This document shows, one piece after another, positions 7,585 through 19,464 of a DNA stretch of 64,000 nucleotides. Source of the DNA: Paraburkholderia sp. BL10I2N1 (GTDB taxonomy: Bacteria > Pseudomonadota > Gammaproteobacteria > Burkholderiales > Burkholderiaceae); NCBI RefSeq assembly GCF_004361815.1, contig NZ_SNWA01000002.1, forward strand, positions 744,001 through 808,000, written 5' to 3'. The translations under genes were made by a program, and so were the position numbers. The notes below the pieces were generated by a model that made no database searches, had not been told where the DNA came from, and saw nothing but the letters and a program-made list of their open reading frames with translations. Every line of letters begins with the position of its first letter. Within the stretch, counting starts at the first letter, position 1.

Positions 7585-9806
7585 ACATGATTGGTCAGCC
7601 GCTCGACCGTACCGATGGTCTGCTCAAGGTCACCGGCGAAGCGCGCTACGCCGCCGAATTTCCAGCCGCGAGACTGGCGCATGCCGTGCTGGTCACCAGC
7701 ACGTTCGCGAGCGGGAGCATCGCGTCAATCGATACGGCGCGCGCCCAGTCGCTGCCCGGCGTGCTGCTCGTGATGACGTATCAGAACGCAATGAGACTGC
7801 CGAACGGCGGACGCCCCGCACTTGCGCCGCCGGCCGGGCGTCATCTGACGCTGTTGCAGGACAACCAGGTCCACTACAGTAACGAGCCGGTCGCGGTCGT
7901 GGTCGCGGAGACACTTGAACAGGCCACCGATGCCGCCCGCCAGTTGCGCATCACCTGGCAAGGCGCGCCGGCGACGCTCGATTTCACGCTCGCCAGGGGC
8001 AGCGCGCATGCACCAGACCGACCGCAAGGCCGGCAGACCGACACGCAGCGCGGCGACATCGAAGCGGGGCTTGCGAGCGGCACGACGCCCATCGACGCAG
8101 TCTATACGACGCCGATCGAGCATCACAACCCGATGGAGCCCCATGCGACGCTGGCAATCTGGGACGGCCCCAGGCTCACGCTGTACGACTCGACGCAAGG
8201 GGTCAGCGGCGCGAAAAATGCCGTGTCGAAGACGTTCGGCATACCCGCCGACGATGTTCACGTGATCTCGCCGTTCATCGGCGGCGGGTTCGGCTGCAAG
8301 GGCTCGTCGTGGTCGCATGTGGCGCTGTGCGCGATGGCGGCGAAGCAGACCGGCAGGCCGGTGCGCCTCGCGCTCGAACGGCCGCAGATGTTCGGGCCGG
8401 TCGGCGCAAGGCCACGCACCGAGCAACACTTCGCGATCGCCGCGCGCGCGGACGGCACGCTGACCGGCATGCGCCACGACACATTCGCCAGCACGTCAAT
8501 GATCGAAGACTGGACGGAGACCTGCGCAATGGTCACGCGCATGCTGTACGCCGTGCCGAATCAGGCGACGACGCACCGGCTCGTGCCGCTGAACGTCGGC
8601 ACGCCAACCTTTACCCGGGCACCAGGCGAAGCAACCGGGTCGTTCGCGCAGGAATCCGCCATGGATGAACTCGCGTGGGCGCTGAAGATGGACCCGATCG
8701 CGTTGCGTCTGAAGAACTACGCCCAGGTCGATCCCCAGGACGGCAAGCCATGGTCGAGCAAGTCGTTGCGCGAGTGCTACCGCGTCGGCGCGGAGAAGTT
8801 CGGCTGGTCGCGACGCACGGCGACGCCGCGCTCGATGCGCTCAGGCAACACGCTGATCGGCCTTGGCATGGCCACCGCAACCTATCCGGCGAACCGCAGC
8901 CCGGCGGCGGCAATCGCTCGCATCCTGCCGGATGGCACGGCGATGGTCGCCTCCGGCACACAGGATATCGGCACCGGCACGTACACCGTCATGACACAGG
9001 TCGCCGCCGATGCGCTCGGCTTTTCGCCCGACAACATCCGCTTCGCGCTTGGCGATTCGACCCTGCCCCCAGCACCGGGGTCGGGCGGCTCGCAATCGGT
9101 CGCGAGTGTTGCGCCGGCAGTGCGCGATGCCGCTACGCAGGTGCGCAACAGGCTGGTCGCGATGGCGCTCGCCGATCCGGATTCTCCGGTGCACGGCGCG
9201 ACCTTCGAAGAAGTGACCGTCGCGAACGGCTGGGTGGTTAGCGTGAAGGATGCGTCGCGGCGCGACCCGGCCGGTGCGATCCTCGCGCGGGCCGGCGGCC
9301 AGCCGATCGAGGCCCAGTCCAGCGTCAAACCTGGCGACGAGCGGCAACACTATTCGCTCCACTCGTTCGGCTCGGTGTTCGCCCAGGTGCATGTCGACGC
9401 CGACCTCGGCACCATTCGAGTCGCCCGGGTCGTTGCGGTGTACGGCGTCGGGCGGATCCTGAACGAAAAAACCGCGCGCAGCCAGATGATGGGCGGGATC
9501 GTCTGGGGCATCGGCGCAGCGCTCGAAGAAGAAACGCAACTCGACACGCGCTACGGCCGCTTCGTCAACGCGAATCTGGCGGAGTACCACGTGCCGGTGA
9601 ACGCCGATATCGGCACGCTCGACATCACCTTACTCGACGAGGCCGACCCGCACATTAACTCGATCGGCTCGAAGGGAATCGGCGAAATCGGCATTACGGG
9701 CGTGGCGGCGGCCATCGCCAACGCGGTGTATCACGCGACCGGCGTACGTGTGCGCGATCTGCCGATCACGCTCGACAAGATCATGGCGGGTTCCACGTCC
9801 GCGTGA
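7581..9806 (+). CDS. paoC: periplasmic aldehyde oxidoreductase, molybdenum cofactor-binding subunit
   Basis: A 741-residue catalytic subunit of the xanthine oxidase family. Recognisable parts are the N-terminal GQPLDRTDGLLKVTGEARYA, the GGGFGCKG loop near residue 234 that contacts the cofactor, GSGGSQSVASVAPAV in the middle, and GSKGIGEIGITG near residue 700, which holds the catalytic Glu. Length matches E. coli PaoC (732). The ATG at 7581 overlaps the paoB stop by four bases and has AGGAGG upstream. E. coli PaoC needs the dedicated chaperone PaoD to receive sulfurated cofactor; no such gene follows here, but a MocA-like enzyme does. Substrates are probably aromatic or other toxic aldehydes, by family. 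Confidence 0.93.
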   Translation: MNMIGQPLDRTDGLLKVTGEARYAAEFPAARLAHAVLVTSTFASGSIASIDTARAQSLPGVLLVMTYQNAMRLPNGGRPALAPPAGRHLTLLQDNQVHYSNEPVAVVVAETLEQATDAARQLRITWQGAPATLDFTLARGSAHAPDRPQGRQTDTQRGDIEAGLASGTTPIDAVYTTPIEHHNPMEPHATLAIWDGPRLTLYDSTQGVSGAKNAVSKTFGIPADDVHVISPFIGGGFGCKGSSWSHVALCAMAAKQTGRPVRLALERPQMFGPVGARPRTEQHFAIAARADGTLTGMRHDTFASTSMIEDWTETCAMVTRMLYAVPNQATTHRLVPLNVGTPTFTRAPGEATGSFAQESAMDELAWALKMDPIALRLKNYAQVDPQDGKPWSSKSLRECYRVGAEKFGWSRRTATPRSMRSGNTLIGLGMATATYPANRSPAAAIARILPDGTAMVASGTQDIGTGTYTVMTQVAADALGFSPDNIRFALGDSTLPPAPGSGGSQSVASVAPAVRDAATQVRNRLVAMALADPDSPVHGATFEEVTVANGWVVSVKDASRRDPAGAILARAGGQPIEAQSSVKPGDERQHYSLHSFGSVFAQVHVDADLGTIRVARVVAVYGVGRILNEKTARSQMMGGIVWGIGAALEEETQLDTRYGRFVNANLAEYHVPVNADIGTLDITLLDEADPHINSIGSKGIGEIGITGVAAAIANAVYHATGVRVRDLPITLDKIMAGSTSA

Positions 9807-9985
9807 AGCGATGTGCGCATCGCGATCGATGCCGCGACGCTGAAACGCATTGACGCGCGGTCGTGTCCGCAGGGCACCAACCGCGTTTTTTTGTGGCCGG
9901 CATGACGTCACCGTGGCGATTGACGCTTGCCTGCCCGGGCGTTGCACCGCACAATCGAATGCATCCCCTCTTTCGGTGCCGCCCC

Positions 9986-10576
9986 ATGTCTTATGCGTCG
10001 TCCGCCACTGGCGTCCTGCTTGCCGCCGGCTACGGGTCGCGTTTCGACCCCGACGGCATCCATAATAAGCTGCTTGCCCTGCTCCCCGATGGCATGGCCG
10101 TCGCGCACGAAGCGGCTCATCGCCTGCTGCGGGTCACGCCCCGCGTGGTGGCCGTTGTGCGGCCGGGTTCGGAAGCACTTGCCCGCGTACTCAACGACGC
10201 AGGCTGCGAAGTCGTGTTTTCCGTCGCTGCGGAGCGCGGTATGGGAGCAAGCCTCGCTGCGGGTGTCGAAGCAAGCCGGGATGCGGAAAGCTGGATCGTC
10301 GCGCTGGCGGACATGCCACGCATCGCCGTGTCGACGATCGAAGCCGTGGCGCGTGCGCTCGACGAAGGCGCATCGCTCGTCGCGCCTTACTATCGTGGAG
10401 TGCGCGGGCACCCGGTGGGCTTCGGCGCGGTGCATTTCGCCGTGCTGGCTGCACTCGACGGCGACACCGGCGCGCGCGATCTGCTCAGGCGGAATACAGC
10501 CACGCGGTTGGATGTCGCCGATCCGGGGATTCTCCGCGACGTGGACACCCCGGATGATCTGCACGGATTGAGCTGA
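9986..10576 (+). CDS. mocA: MocA-type molybdenum cofactor nucleotidyltransferase
   Basis: A 196-residue NTP transferase of the MobA/MocA fold. The nucleotide-binding signature GVLLAAGYGSRFDPDG lies at residues ~9-24, followed by HNKLLALLPDG; LADMPRI (~109) provides the metal-binding Asp; GHPVGFG lies near residue 140. MocA adds CMP to molybdopterin to make the dinucleotide cofactor used by xanthine oxidase-type enzymes such as PaoC, so its place 180 bp after paoC fits well. The ATG at 9986 directly precedes the first beta strand; the open frame extends further upstream without homology. The length and position suit MocA rather than MobA, whose products are DMSO reductase-type enzymes. Confidence 0.8.
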   Translation: MSYASSATGVLLAAGYGSRFDPDGIHNKLLALLPDGMAVAHEAAHRLLRVTPRVVAVVRPGSEALARVLNDAGCEVVFSVAAERGMGASLAAGVEASRDAESWIVALADMPRIAVSTIEAVARALDEGASLVAPYYRGVRGHPVGFGAVHFAVLAALDGDTGARDLLRRNTATRLDVADPGILRDVDTPDDLHGLS

Positions 10577-10627
10577 GGACGCACCCGCTGCAGTGCAGTC
10601 CGATTGTGACCATCGCATGACGAACCC

Positions 10628-11344
10628 ATGAGTGAAACCAGTCCGCGCCTCTTTATTGTGTCCCCTCATTTCAACGATGCGGTGTTCAGTTGCGGCGCGT
10701 TGCTGGCGGCCCATCCCGATGCCACCGTGTGCACCGTCTTTGCGGCGCCGCCGGAACATGAAATGCACACCGAATGGGACGCGAAGTCCGGATTTGCGAA
10801 CGCGCACGAAGCCGTCCACGCCCGCACGATCGAAGACAACCACGCGCTCGCCATACTCGAAGCGATTCCTGTCCGTCTGCCGTTTCGCGATAGCCAGTAT
10901 TTCGACTCGCCGTCGATCAGCAAGCTCGCTGCCGCGCTCGAAGAGATCATCTATGGCTCGACGGCGAATACGCTGCTGATGCCGCTCGGTCTGAACCATC
11001 CCGATCACGAGCGAGTCTTCGAAGCGTGCAGCGAAATCCTGCCGCGCCTCGCGCATCTGTCGTGGTTCGGCTATGAGGAAGCGATTCACCGGCGTGTGTC
11101 CGGCGTGATGCAGGCGCGGCTCGCCGATCTCGAGCATCGCGGCATCGTTGCGACGCCGGCGCATCCCGCTGGCCCATACGCGATCGATCCGCAACGCCAG
11201 GCGCTCATCAAGCGCGAAGCTGTCAATGCGTACGTGAGTCAGTTGCGCGCGTTCGGACCGCGAGACTGCCAGGACGTGTTTGCACCCGAACGTTACTGGC
11301 AGCTCAGCGCGACGCGCCAGCCGGCCAGGCATACAAAAAAATGA
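10628..11344 (+). CDS. PIG-L/LmbE-like deacetylase family protein
   Basis: A 238-residue protein with the PIG-L (GlcNAc-PI de-N-acetylase, LmbE) fold. The N-terminal metal motif, usually PHxDDE, reads SPHFNDAVFSCG here, and the second metal/catalytic motif reads NHPDH near residue 125. The replacement of the first Asp by Asn and of Glu by Ala leaves metal binding in doubt. Family members remove N-acetyl groups from amino sugars or related conjugates using zinc. It starts 51 bp after mocA and may share its transcript. The real substrate cannot be read from sequence. The ATG at 10628 has no strong ribosome site. Confidence 0.72.
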   Translation: MSETSPRLFIVSPHFNDAVFSCGALLAAHPDATVCTVFAAPPEHEMHTEWDAKSGFANAHEAVHARTIEDNHALAILEAIPVRLPFRDSQYFDSPSISKLAAALEEIIYGSTANTLLMPLGLNHPDHERVFEACSEILPRLAHLSWFGYEEAIHRRVSGVMQARLADLEHRGIVATPAHPAGPYAIDPQRQALIKREAVNAYVSQLRAFGPRDCQDVFAPERYWQLSATRQPARHTKK

Positions 11345-11471
11345 GCGTCACACTGACAAAGCGCCTGCACGCGTGCGGCGTTTCGTCTACGCTAAAGACG
11401 TCAGCCCAGAAATATGCCGCCGACCCGGCCACCGCAATCAACGGGCATTGAGATACCCGCGAGGTGACGTC

Positions 11472-11636
11472 ATGACGTACTGCATGCACACCAACCCAAT
11501 CCCCGATCCGCTTGCCGATCCCACGCGCGACCCCGAAGCCGATCCGCTCGTACCGCCTTCGCCCGGCCATCACAACGACGAACCGCAACGGCCTGAAGGT
11601 CCACCGGACAAGGACCCGATCGTCGATGTCGACTGA
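11472..11636 (+). CDS. small Asp/Pro-rich hypothetical protein
   Basis: A 54-residue frame with a good ribosome site (GAGG seven bases before the ATG at 11472). The protein is dominated by DP pairs (IPDPLADPTRDPEADPL) and is acidic, with two Cys/His residues only at the N-terminus. No fold or family is recognisable and it looks disordered. The well-placed ribosome site and the promoter-sized gap upstream support a real gene, but small size keeps confidence modest. Confidence 0.5.
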   Translation: MTYCMHTNPIPDPLADPTRDPEADPLVPPSPGHHNDEPQRPEGPPDKDPIVDVD

Positions 11637-11901
11637 ATAGGGGTTCGCGGCGCGTGGACACCGACCGGCGAGCGCGGCATGGCGCGCGTGACGGGCGGAC
11701 CAGCCGCCACGCTCCGGCAGACTAAAAAAGCATTGAAACCGGGCTATTTTCAAAAGCCTGCGTCAACCCGTGTTCCGCGAATCGGAACGTTCAATTCATC
11801 AGAATATTACGGGTTTCCCCCCGCTGTGCTGCGCCGCACATCCTGCCGTTAACGCGAGCATGGCATCGCCTGCCGCCCTACCCAGTCCCCCGCTTTGACC
11901 G

Positions 11902-13476
11902 ATGGAAAACGCGCACACCATGCAGAAGATGACCCTCAACAAGAAACTTGCTTCGATGATTGCCGTGCTCTGGATCGGCCTGATCCTGATCGGCGCTTTT
12001 GGTGCATGGCAAAACCGCTTGTCGATGATCTCCGACCGGCGCGACCAGTTGACTTCGCTGGTTCAGCAGGGCATAGGCATCGTCAACCGCTACTACACGT
12101 TGTCGCAGCAACATGTCATTCCTGAAGACGAAGCGAAGAAGCAGGCGCTCGCGACGATCGCCGCCATGCGCTACGGCAAGGACGGCTACGTTTCGGTGAA
12201 CGACTCGCAGCCCGTCATGCTGATGCACCCGTTCAAGCCGGAAATGGTCGGCAAGAACATGTCCCAGTTCACCGATCCTTCCGGCAATCGCCTGTTCGTC
12301 GACATCGTCAACGCAGGCAACCAGCCCGGCGGCGGATTCGTCAACTATCTGTGGGCGAAGCCTGGCAGCGGCAGCGACGAGCCCGTCGCGAAGACGAGCT
12401 ATGCGGCGCATTTCACGCCGTGGGACTGGTACCTCGTGACCGGCATGTACATGGACGATGTGCAGTCGGCCTTCTATGTGAACCTGCTGCGCTGGCTCGT
12501 GATTACCGTTGTGCTCGGCGCGATTGCCACGGCCGTCATGGTGCTGGTGCTGCGCAGCGTGCGCCAGGCGCTCGGCGGCGATCTCGAAGTGGCCGTCGAT
12601 GCCGCGCAGCGCATGGCGCACGGCGATCTTTCGATGCCGGTGCCCCTCAGCCAGAGCGATCGGGGCAGTCTGCTGTATGCCCTGCACACGATGCAGCGCG
12701 GGCTGGTCGAAACGGTTTCGCGCGTGCGGACCGGCACTGAAAACATCAATGTCGGCGCGACCGAAATCGCCGCCGGCAACACCGATCTGTCGCAGCGCAC
12801 CGAAGAACAGGCCGCTGCACTCGTAGAGACCGCGTCGAGCATGGACGAAATGACGTCCAACGTGAAGCAGAACGCCGAAAGCGCCCTGCAGGCCGCCGCG
12901 CTCGCGGGCCAGGCGGCGGACGTCGCGACCCGCGGCAGCCAGGTCGTCGACGATGTGGTCCGTACCATGGGCGAGATCACCAACAGCTCGCGCCAGATCG
13001 GCGACATCATCGGCGTCATCGACGGCATCGCGTTCCAGACCAACATTCTCGCGCTCAACGCAGCGGTCGAAGCGGCACGGGCAGGCGAACAGGGACGCGG
13101 CTTTGCCGTCGTCGCAGCGGAAGTGCGCAGCCTCGCGCAACGCTCGGCCACCGCGGCGAAGGAAATCAAGGCGCTGATCGAAACGTCGACCGATACCGTT
13201 GAAGCGGGCGCGTCGCTGGTGACGAACGCCGGTTCGACCATGACGGAGATCGTGCAGTCGGTGCGCCGCGTGAACGAGATTCTCGAGGAAATCAGCAACG
13301 CTTCCCGCGAACAGAGCGCGGGCATCGAGCAGGTCAATCGCGCGGTCGGGGAAATGGACCAGGTGACCCAGCAGAATGCGGCACTGGTCGAACAGGCTGC
13401 GGCGGCCGCGCATTCGCTGAAGGATCAAGTCGGCGTGCTGCGCGAAGCGATCGCCAGCTTCTCGCTGCCTGCCTGA
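11902..13476 (+). CDS. methyl-accepting chemotaxis protein with a single Cache sensor domain
   Basis: A 524-residue chemoreceptor. Order: transmembrane helix (~17-35), periplasmic single Cache domain (~40-190; [20 protein letters not shown], then [11 protein letters not shown], is typical of this sensor), second helix (~194-217), HAMP, and a signalling hairpin. The hairpin tip [20 protein letters not shown] and [19 protein letters not shown] are intact. Such Cache domains often bind small carboxylates; the ligand is not known. Three ATGs (11902, 11920, 11929) are possible and none has a strong ribosome site; the longest is given. A rho-independent terminator follows at 13573. No che genes are adjacent. 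Confidence 0.9.
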   Translation: MENAHTMQKMTLNKKLASMIAVLWIGLILIGAFGAWQNRLSMISDRRDQLTSLVQQGIGIVNRYYTLSQQHVIPEDEAKKQALATIAAMRYGKDGYVSVNDSQPVMLMHPFKPEMVGKNMSQFTDPSGNRLFVDIVNAGNQPGGGFVNYLWAKPGSGSDEPVAKTSYAAHFTPWDWYLVTGMYMDDVQSAFYVNLLRWLVITVVLGAIATAVMVLVLRSVRQALGGDLEVAVDAAQRMAHGDLSMPVPLSQSDRGSLLYALHTMQRGLVETVSRVRTGTENINVGATEIAAGNTDLSQRTEEQAAALVETASSMDEMTSNVKQNAESALQAAALAGQAADVATRGSQVVDDVVRTMGEITNSSRQIGDIIGVIDGIAFQTNILALNAAVEAARAGEQGRGFAVVAAEVRSLAQRSATAAKEIKALIETSTDTVEAGASLVTNAGSTMTEIVQSVRRVNEILEEISNASREQSAGIEQVNRAVGEMDQVTQQNAALVEQAAAAAHSLKDQVGVLREAIASFSLPA

Positions 13477-13572
13477 CGGCGGCACTCCGGCTCAGGAACA
13501 AAAAAGAAGGCGCCCGGAGATCGTAGCGCCTCGAAACACGCCGCGTCGGGGACGACGCAACAAGAAGACGAA

Positions 13573-13620
13573 CGGCCCGGGGCGACTTTGAAAAGAATCG
13601 CCACCCGGGCCGCTTTTTTT
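13573..13620 (+). terminator. rho-independent terminator after the Cache MCP
   Basis: A GC-rich stem formed by CGGCCCGGGGCGA (from 13573) and TCGCCACCCGGGCCG, with a loop of about 12 bases, followed by seven T residues (13614-13620). It lies ~100 bp after the MCP stop. Confidence 0.85.
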
Positions 13621-14176
13621 AGTCCGCGTTTCGCCAGACTCCCCCGCTTCGCACCCGTGCGACAAACCTGAACGGAATCTGGCAAAGCCGAATTCTCCTT
13701 AAGCGGATTTCACGACGCACGAGCGCCACCCATAATGGCCGCGTTCAACGCGCTCACGCCTTCCCCTCTTCTTCCACGCGGATTCTGCGTGGCAATGGAC
13801 TGGAAGCGCGGACCGCAAGCGCACGACGTGCTGCACGGCCGCTATCCCCTTGCATGGATCTCGCATATTGCTTACGTTCTTATTACAATCAGTGCCGCGG
13901 CAGTTGTGGCATCGATCGGTGACGGACCCGCATCGGTGACGCGTGCTGACCGGCGGCTTTGCCGTGCGCATGCTTGCCGTGGGGTTTCACTGGCGGCTCA
14001 GAACCTTGACCGCCGCTGGCATCGATGCCGGCGGCGCACATTAACCCGGCGACACGTCATCTGGCGGGCGCCCTCACAACAGGAGCACGCCTGACGGCCT
14101 CGAAACACGCGTTGCCCGGCCTCGCAGGATGCGGCCGGACGTATGCGTTTCGCCTGCGCTGCCCGCCTTCGCACCC
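13621..14176. other. 556-bp intergenic region, no convincing gene
   Basis: A possible 119-codon frame on the plus strand starting at 13735 has no recognisable domain and Arg/His/Cys-rich composition typical of off-frame reading. The stretch around 13860-13920 is relatively AT-rich and could hold the promoter for the transpeptidase gene at 14177, but I see no clear -35/-10 pair. Confidence 0.4.
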
Positions 14177-15904
14177 ATGAACAACAGTAAGAAATCGTCG
14201 CACCGTGACCCGTACGCCCCCGTCGCAAAGAATCCCGTTCTGGCCTCGGCATTGCCGATGTGGCGTTCGAAACTGGTCGTCCTGATCGTCTTCATGGCGT
14301 TCGCTGCGCTGATCGGGCGCGCGTTCTGGGTGCAGATCGTCAACCAGGATTTCTACATCGAGCAGGGGCAAAAGCGCTATCAGCGCACCATTGAACTCGA
14401 CGCAACACGCGGCCGGATCGTCGACCGGCATGGCGCGATGCTCGCCGTCAGCCTCGCGACGTACGAGATCTGGGCAACGCCGAAGCTGCTCGACGAAGCG
14501 TCGTTCGGACCGCTCGCGAAGCTTCTCGCGTTGCCGGCGACCGACCTGCGCAGGCGTCTGAGCGCCGACCGGCAGTTCGTGCTGCTCAAGCGCCAGGTGG
14601 ACGCCGACACCGCTGCGCACATCGACAGGCTGGGACTCGCCGGCATCACCCAGATCGCCGATACGAAACGCTTTTATCCGGAAGGCGAAGCGGCCGCGCA
14701 CGTGGTCGGCTTTACGGATATCGAGGACAAGGGCCAGGAAGGCGTCGAACTCGCGGCCAATGCGCAGTTGAGCGGCGAGCCGGGGCACCGCGAGGTGATC
14801 CGCGACCGGCTGGGTCGCGTGGTATCCGAAACCCGGCCGCTCGTGCCCGCGCAGAACGGCGCGACCGTCCACCTGACGATCGACCGCCGCATCCAGCAGC
14901 TTGCCTACGCGCAACTCAAGGCAGCGATCGGCAAGCACGGCGCGCAGGCGGGCAGCGTCGTCGTGCTTGACGCCCGCAACGGTGAAATCCTGGCGCTTGC
15001 AAACTGGCCCGCCTTCGATCCAAACGACCGCAAACGGCTGACCGGCAGGCAACTGCGCAACCGCGCGGTGGTCGACACCTTCGAACCGGGCTCGACGATC
15101 AAGCCGCTCGTGGTCGCACTATCGATCGACGAAGGCAAGGTGCGCCCGCAAACCCTCATCGACACAGGTCCGGGCGCGTACAGGATCGGTCCGAACGTGG
15201 TTCACGACACGTCGGATCATGGCCGCATCACCGTCGCCGAAGCATTGCAGAAGTCGAGCAATATCGCGCTCGCCAAGCTCGCGCTGAACCTGCCGGCCGA
15301 AACAATCTGGACGAAATATCAGGAATACGGGCTCGGCCGCTCGCCGGAACTGACCTTCCCGGGCGTGGCGTCGGGCAAGGTGCGGCCCTACAAACGCTGG
15401 CGCCCGATCGAACAGGCGACGATGGCTTACGGCTATGGCCTGTCGGCATCGCTGCTGCAGATTGCGCAGATCTATACGGCCTATGCCGGCGATGGCACGA
15501 TGCATCCGGCCACGCTCCTGCTCGACGGCAGTTCAGGCGGCAACCCGGAAACGGCACGCGCCGGGCATCGCGTCACGACGCCCGCTACCGCCGCTTCGAT
15601 CCGCTCGATGCTGGAAATGGCCACCGGCCCGGGGGGCACCGGCCGCGCGGCCGTCATCGATGGCTACCGGGTGGGCGGCAAGACCGGCACCGCGCGCAAG
15701 CTGGTCGGCGCGACCTACGCGAAGAACCGCTATCGCGCGCTTTTCGTCGGTATGGCGCCGATGAGCGACCCACGCCTGATCGTCGCGGTCATGATCGATG
15801 ACCCGGCCGGCCGCGCGTTTTATGGCGGCACCGTGGCTGGCCCGGTGTTCTCGTCGATCGCGGGCGGTGCCTTGCAATTGCTCGGCGTGCCGCCAGACGT
15901 CTGA
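14177..15904 (+). CDS. penicillin-binding protein 2/3-type transpeptidase (FtsI paralogue)
   Basis: A 575-residue class B PBP that cross-links septal peptidoglycan by family. One transmembrane helix (~35-58, [20 protein letters not shown]) anchors it. The dimerisation region follows ([18 protein letters not shown]), then the transpeptidase with the catalytic Ser in GSTIKPL (~305), KSSNIAL (SxN, ~359) and KTGTARK (~501). The three motifs are intact, so the enzyme is probably active. It is not in a dcw cluster: no mraZ, ftsL or murE is nearby, so it is an extra copy rather than the main FtsI. The ATG at 14177 ([13 protein letters not shown]) fits FtsI N-termini. Confidence 0.85.
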   Translation: MNNSKKSSHRDPYAPVAKNPVLASALPMWRSKLVVLIVFMAFAALIGRAFWVQIVNQDFYIEQGQKRYQRTIELDATRGRIVDRHGAMLAVSLATYEIWATPKLLDEASFGPLAKLLALPATDLRRRLSADRQFVLLKRQVDADTAAHIDRLGLAGITQIADTKRFYPEGEAAAHVVGFTDIEDKGQEGVELAANAQLSGEPGHREVIRDRLGRVVSETRPLVPAQNGATVHLTIDRRIQQLAYAQLKAAIGKHGAQAGSVVVLDARNGEILALANWPAFDPNDRKRLTGRQLRNRAVVDTFEPGSTIKPLVVALSIDEGKVRPQTLIDTGPGAYRIGPNVVHDTSDHGRITVAEALQKSSNIALAKLALNLPAETIWTKYQEYGLGRSPELTFPGVASGKVRPYKRWRPIEQATMAYGYGLSASLLQIAQIYTAYAGDGTMHPATLLLDGSSGGNPETARAGHRVTTPATAASIRSMLEMATGPGGTGRAAVIDGYRVGGKTGTARKLVGATYAKNRYRALFVGMAPMSDPRLIVAVMIDDPAGRAFYGGTVAGPVFSSIAGGALQLLGVPPDV

Positions 15905-16118
15905 TCCGGACCGCATGGCTCGATTCACGCTGCATACGTCGAATACCGGCGTCACGCGACTGACACGCAAGGACGTCGTGCACCCTCGCTGGTATTGTCG
16001 CGAGAGCTTGCTAGACTATCGGGACGCCGGACGATCCAGACTCCGGCAACGCTTCGCGCGCCAGGCGCAGCCGAAGACTGGCGCATTCCCCCGCAACACA
16101 TGCAAAGGAAGAAGAGCC

Positions 16119-17582
<1,464 letters not shown>

Positions 17583-17675
17583 GGATCGGCTCATGCCATG
17601 CCGCCGACGGGGCTTCGTGCCATCGCCGGCGGTAGCGTCCCAACGTACGCGCTCCTGGCGCACCGGTCCACGCGG

Positions 17676-17702
17676 CGCGCGGCAACTCACGCCGCGCGTT
17701 TC
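17676..17702. terminator. possible bidirectional hairpin between convergent genes
   Basis: CGCGCGGC (17676-17683) and GCCGCGCG (17691-17698) form an 8-bp perfect stem with a 7-base loop, followed by only TTT. It sits between the catalase and the diguanylate cyclase, which converge here. The short T tract makes it a weak terminator. Confidence 0.4.
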
Positions 17703-17711
17703 CACCTGCTC

Positions 17712-18809
17712 CTACTGCGCTTCGCTCTCAAGCGTTTCCACGCGATTGCGGCCATTGCGCTTCGCCTGATACATCGCGCGGTCGGCTTCCTCCATCAGCG
17801 CCGTGCCGAGCGTCGTAGCGTCGTCACGCTTCATGTTGTTACGCGCCGACACGCCGATCGATACCGTCAACACAATCCGCGAGCCGCCATCGTCGAAGCA
17901 TTCCAGCACCGACACGGCCTGCCGCACCCGCTCGGCGACGATCCGTGCGTCCCGGGCATCGCCCTGAAGCAACACGGCAAATTCCTCGCCGCCATAACGT
18001 GCAAGCGTATCGCCGAGCCGCAACTGCTGCCGCACGCACGCGGCCACCATCACCAGCGCGCGGTCGCCAGTCGGATGACCATAGGTATCGTTGATCTGCT
18101 TGAAGCCGTCGATATCGATGAAGAGACACGCAACCGGCAACGCGTAACGCGCCGCGCGCATCGTTTCCTCGCGCAGGCGTTCGTCGAAATACCGGCGGTT
18201 GGCAAGTCCCGTCAGCGGATCGGTCATGCCGAGCTGCTTCAGCCGCTCGCGGTGTGCGACGTTATCGAGGCTCGCGTTGACGACCGTTGCGAAGCGTTCG
18301 AGGATGTCGGTCGCCATGCCTTCCGCGAAACGGCCGGCGTTGTCGCTGCCGAGGCACAGATATCCGGTGATGCGCCCAGCGGTTTTGAGCGGCAGCACGA
18401 TTGCGCTGGCGGGCGGCGCGTCGCTGCCAAAGAATGCGCCGCAGGCCGCCTCCCCCATTTCCTGCGCGGTGCCGAGCCATGGCCTGCCTTCCTCGCATAG
18501 GTGTACCCCGGCCTCGCTGGTCCGATGGCCGGTCTTAAGTTGATGGCGGCCCGGCCGGCGCGGCAGGTCTGGAGCGACGAGATCATGGAGCATCGGCGCA
18601 CGCTCGTCGAGCCACAGGATGACCGTCGTGAGCGTGAATTCGCGCGGCAGGCGCTCGAACAGCGTATCGAGAAAGGAAGTGAAATCCTGTGCGCCAATCA
18701 GGTGGAGCTCCAAGTCCTGAAAACGGCGCAACGTACGCTCGTTGTGCTGCACGGTATCGATCAGCGCGCGCAGGCGGTCGGAAAGCGGCGTTTGGGCGAG
18801 GTTCGTCAC
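17712..18809 (-). CDS. diguanylate cyclase with N-terminal DUF484/GAF-like domain
   Basis: A 365-residue soluble protein. The N-terminal ~200 residues (NERTLRRFQDLELHLIGAQ, AIVLPLKTAGRITGYLCLGS) resemble DUF484, a GAF-like sensory fold. The C-terminal GGDEF domain is complete: MTDPLTGLANRRYFDERL, the metal-binding FIDIDGFKQINDTYGH, and the active-site ARYGGEEF near residue 273. An inhibitory I-site RLGD lies five residues before GGEEF, so product feedback is likely. It makes cyclic di-GMP from GTP. Signal unknown. Confidence 0.9.
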   Translation of the reverse strand: MTNLAQTPLSDRLRALIDTVQHNERTLRRFQDLELHLIGAQDFTSFLDTLFERLPREFTLTTVILWLDERAPMLHDLVAPDLPRRPGRHQLKTGHRTSEAGVHLCEEGRPWLGTAQEMGEAACGAFFGSDAPPASAIVLPLKTAGRITGYLCLGSDNAGRFAEGMATDILERFATVVNASLDNVAHRERLKQLGMTDPLTGLANRRYFDERLREETMRAARYALPVACLFIDIDGFKQINDTYGHPTGDRALVMVAACVRQQLRLGDTLARYGGEEFAVLLQGDARDARIVAERVRQAVSVLECFDDGGSRIVLTVSIGVSARNNMKRDDATTLGTALMEEADRAMYQAKRNGRNRVETLESEAQ

Positions 18810-19071
18810 GTTATCCAGGAATTGGCAGAGCGGGGCCAGGTCATTGCCCCAACGGCTTTATATCGGCCGCTTTTGCCAGGTCTTGAGGGCCGGATGCGGG
18901 GCGAGGCAAGCGACCCGCAAGCGCCGAGCGCCTCGACGCACCGCCGGTGCCCCGCACCGCCCGCCGCTTTCCGTTAATTACCTCCCAGGTAATGGAGTCG
19001 CGCTACGCGCGACGATATCCTCGCCTCATATCTGTTGCCCTCGGGCATCGACCACGAAGCGAGGAGCCACC

Positions 19072-19395
19072 ATGTCAACTTACGCCATCGCGCATCTGCA
19101 TGAAGTCACGATGGGCCGGCCCATCGTCGAATATCTGGAGCGGATCGACGCCACGCTTGCCCCTTTCGGCGGCCGGTTCATCATCCATGGTGGCAAATAC
19201 GAACGGCTCGAAGGGCAATGGCACGGCGACCTGATCGTCATCGAGTTTCCCGACCGCAACGCGGCGCAGGACTGGTATCGATCGCCTGCCTATCAGGCGA
19301 TCCTGCCGCTGCGAACGAAAAACTCAATCGGCGACGTGATCCTGATCGACGCCGTCCCGGCGAACCACGTCGCAACCGATGTGCTCGCCGGCTAG
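19072..19395 (+). CDS. DUF1330 family protein
   Basis: A 107-residue protein of the DUF1330 group, small dimeric ferredoxin-like (ABM-superfamily) proteins. The body AIAHLHEVTMGRPIVEYLER, the GGRFIIHGGKYERLEG turn and the VIEFPDRNAAQDWYRSPAYQ segment are the family pattern. Function is not established for the family. A GAGGAG ribosome site lies six bases before the ATG. It stands alone between two minus-strand genes and so has its own promoter in the 260-bp gap upstream. Confidence 0.85.
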   Translation: MSTYAIAHLHEVTMGRPIVEYLERIDATLAPFGGRFIIHGGKYERLEGQWHGDLIVIEFPDRNAAQDWYRSPAYQAILPLRTKNSIGDVILIDAVPANHVATDVLAG

Positions 19396-19464
19396 CGCCC
19401 CGGTAGACCGGCGTTGACCTGCATCGGCGGCGAACGTCGGTTGCCACGCCATGGCGCTACGACG

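Noticed and set aside
11878-13485. 535-codon minus-strand frame opposite the Cache MCP
   Set aside because: Arg/His-rich shadow of the MCP; no ribosome site and no homology.
13735-14094. 119-codon plus-strand frame before the FtsI-like gene
   Set aside because: No domain, poor codon use, no ribosome site.
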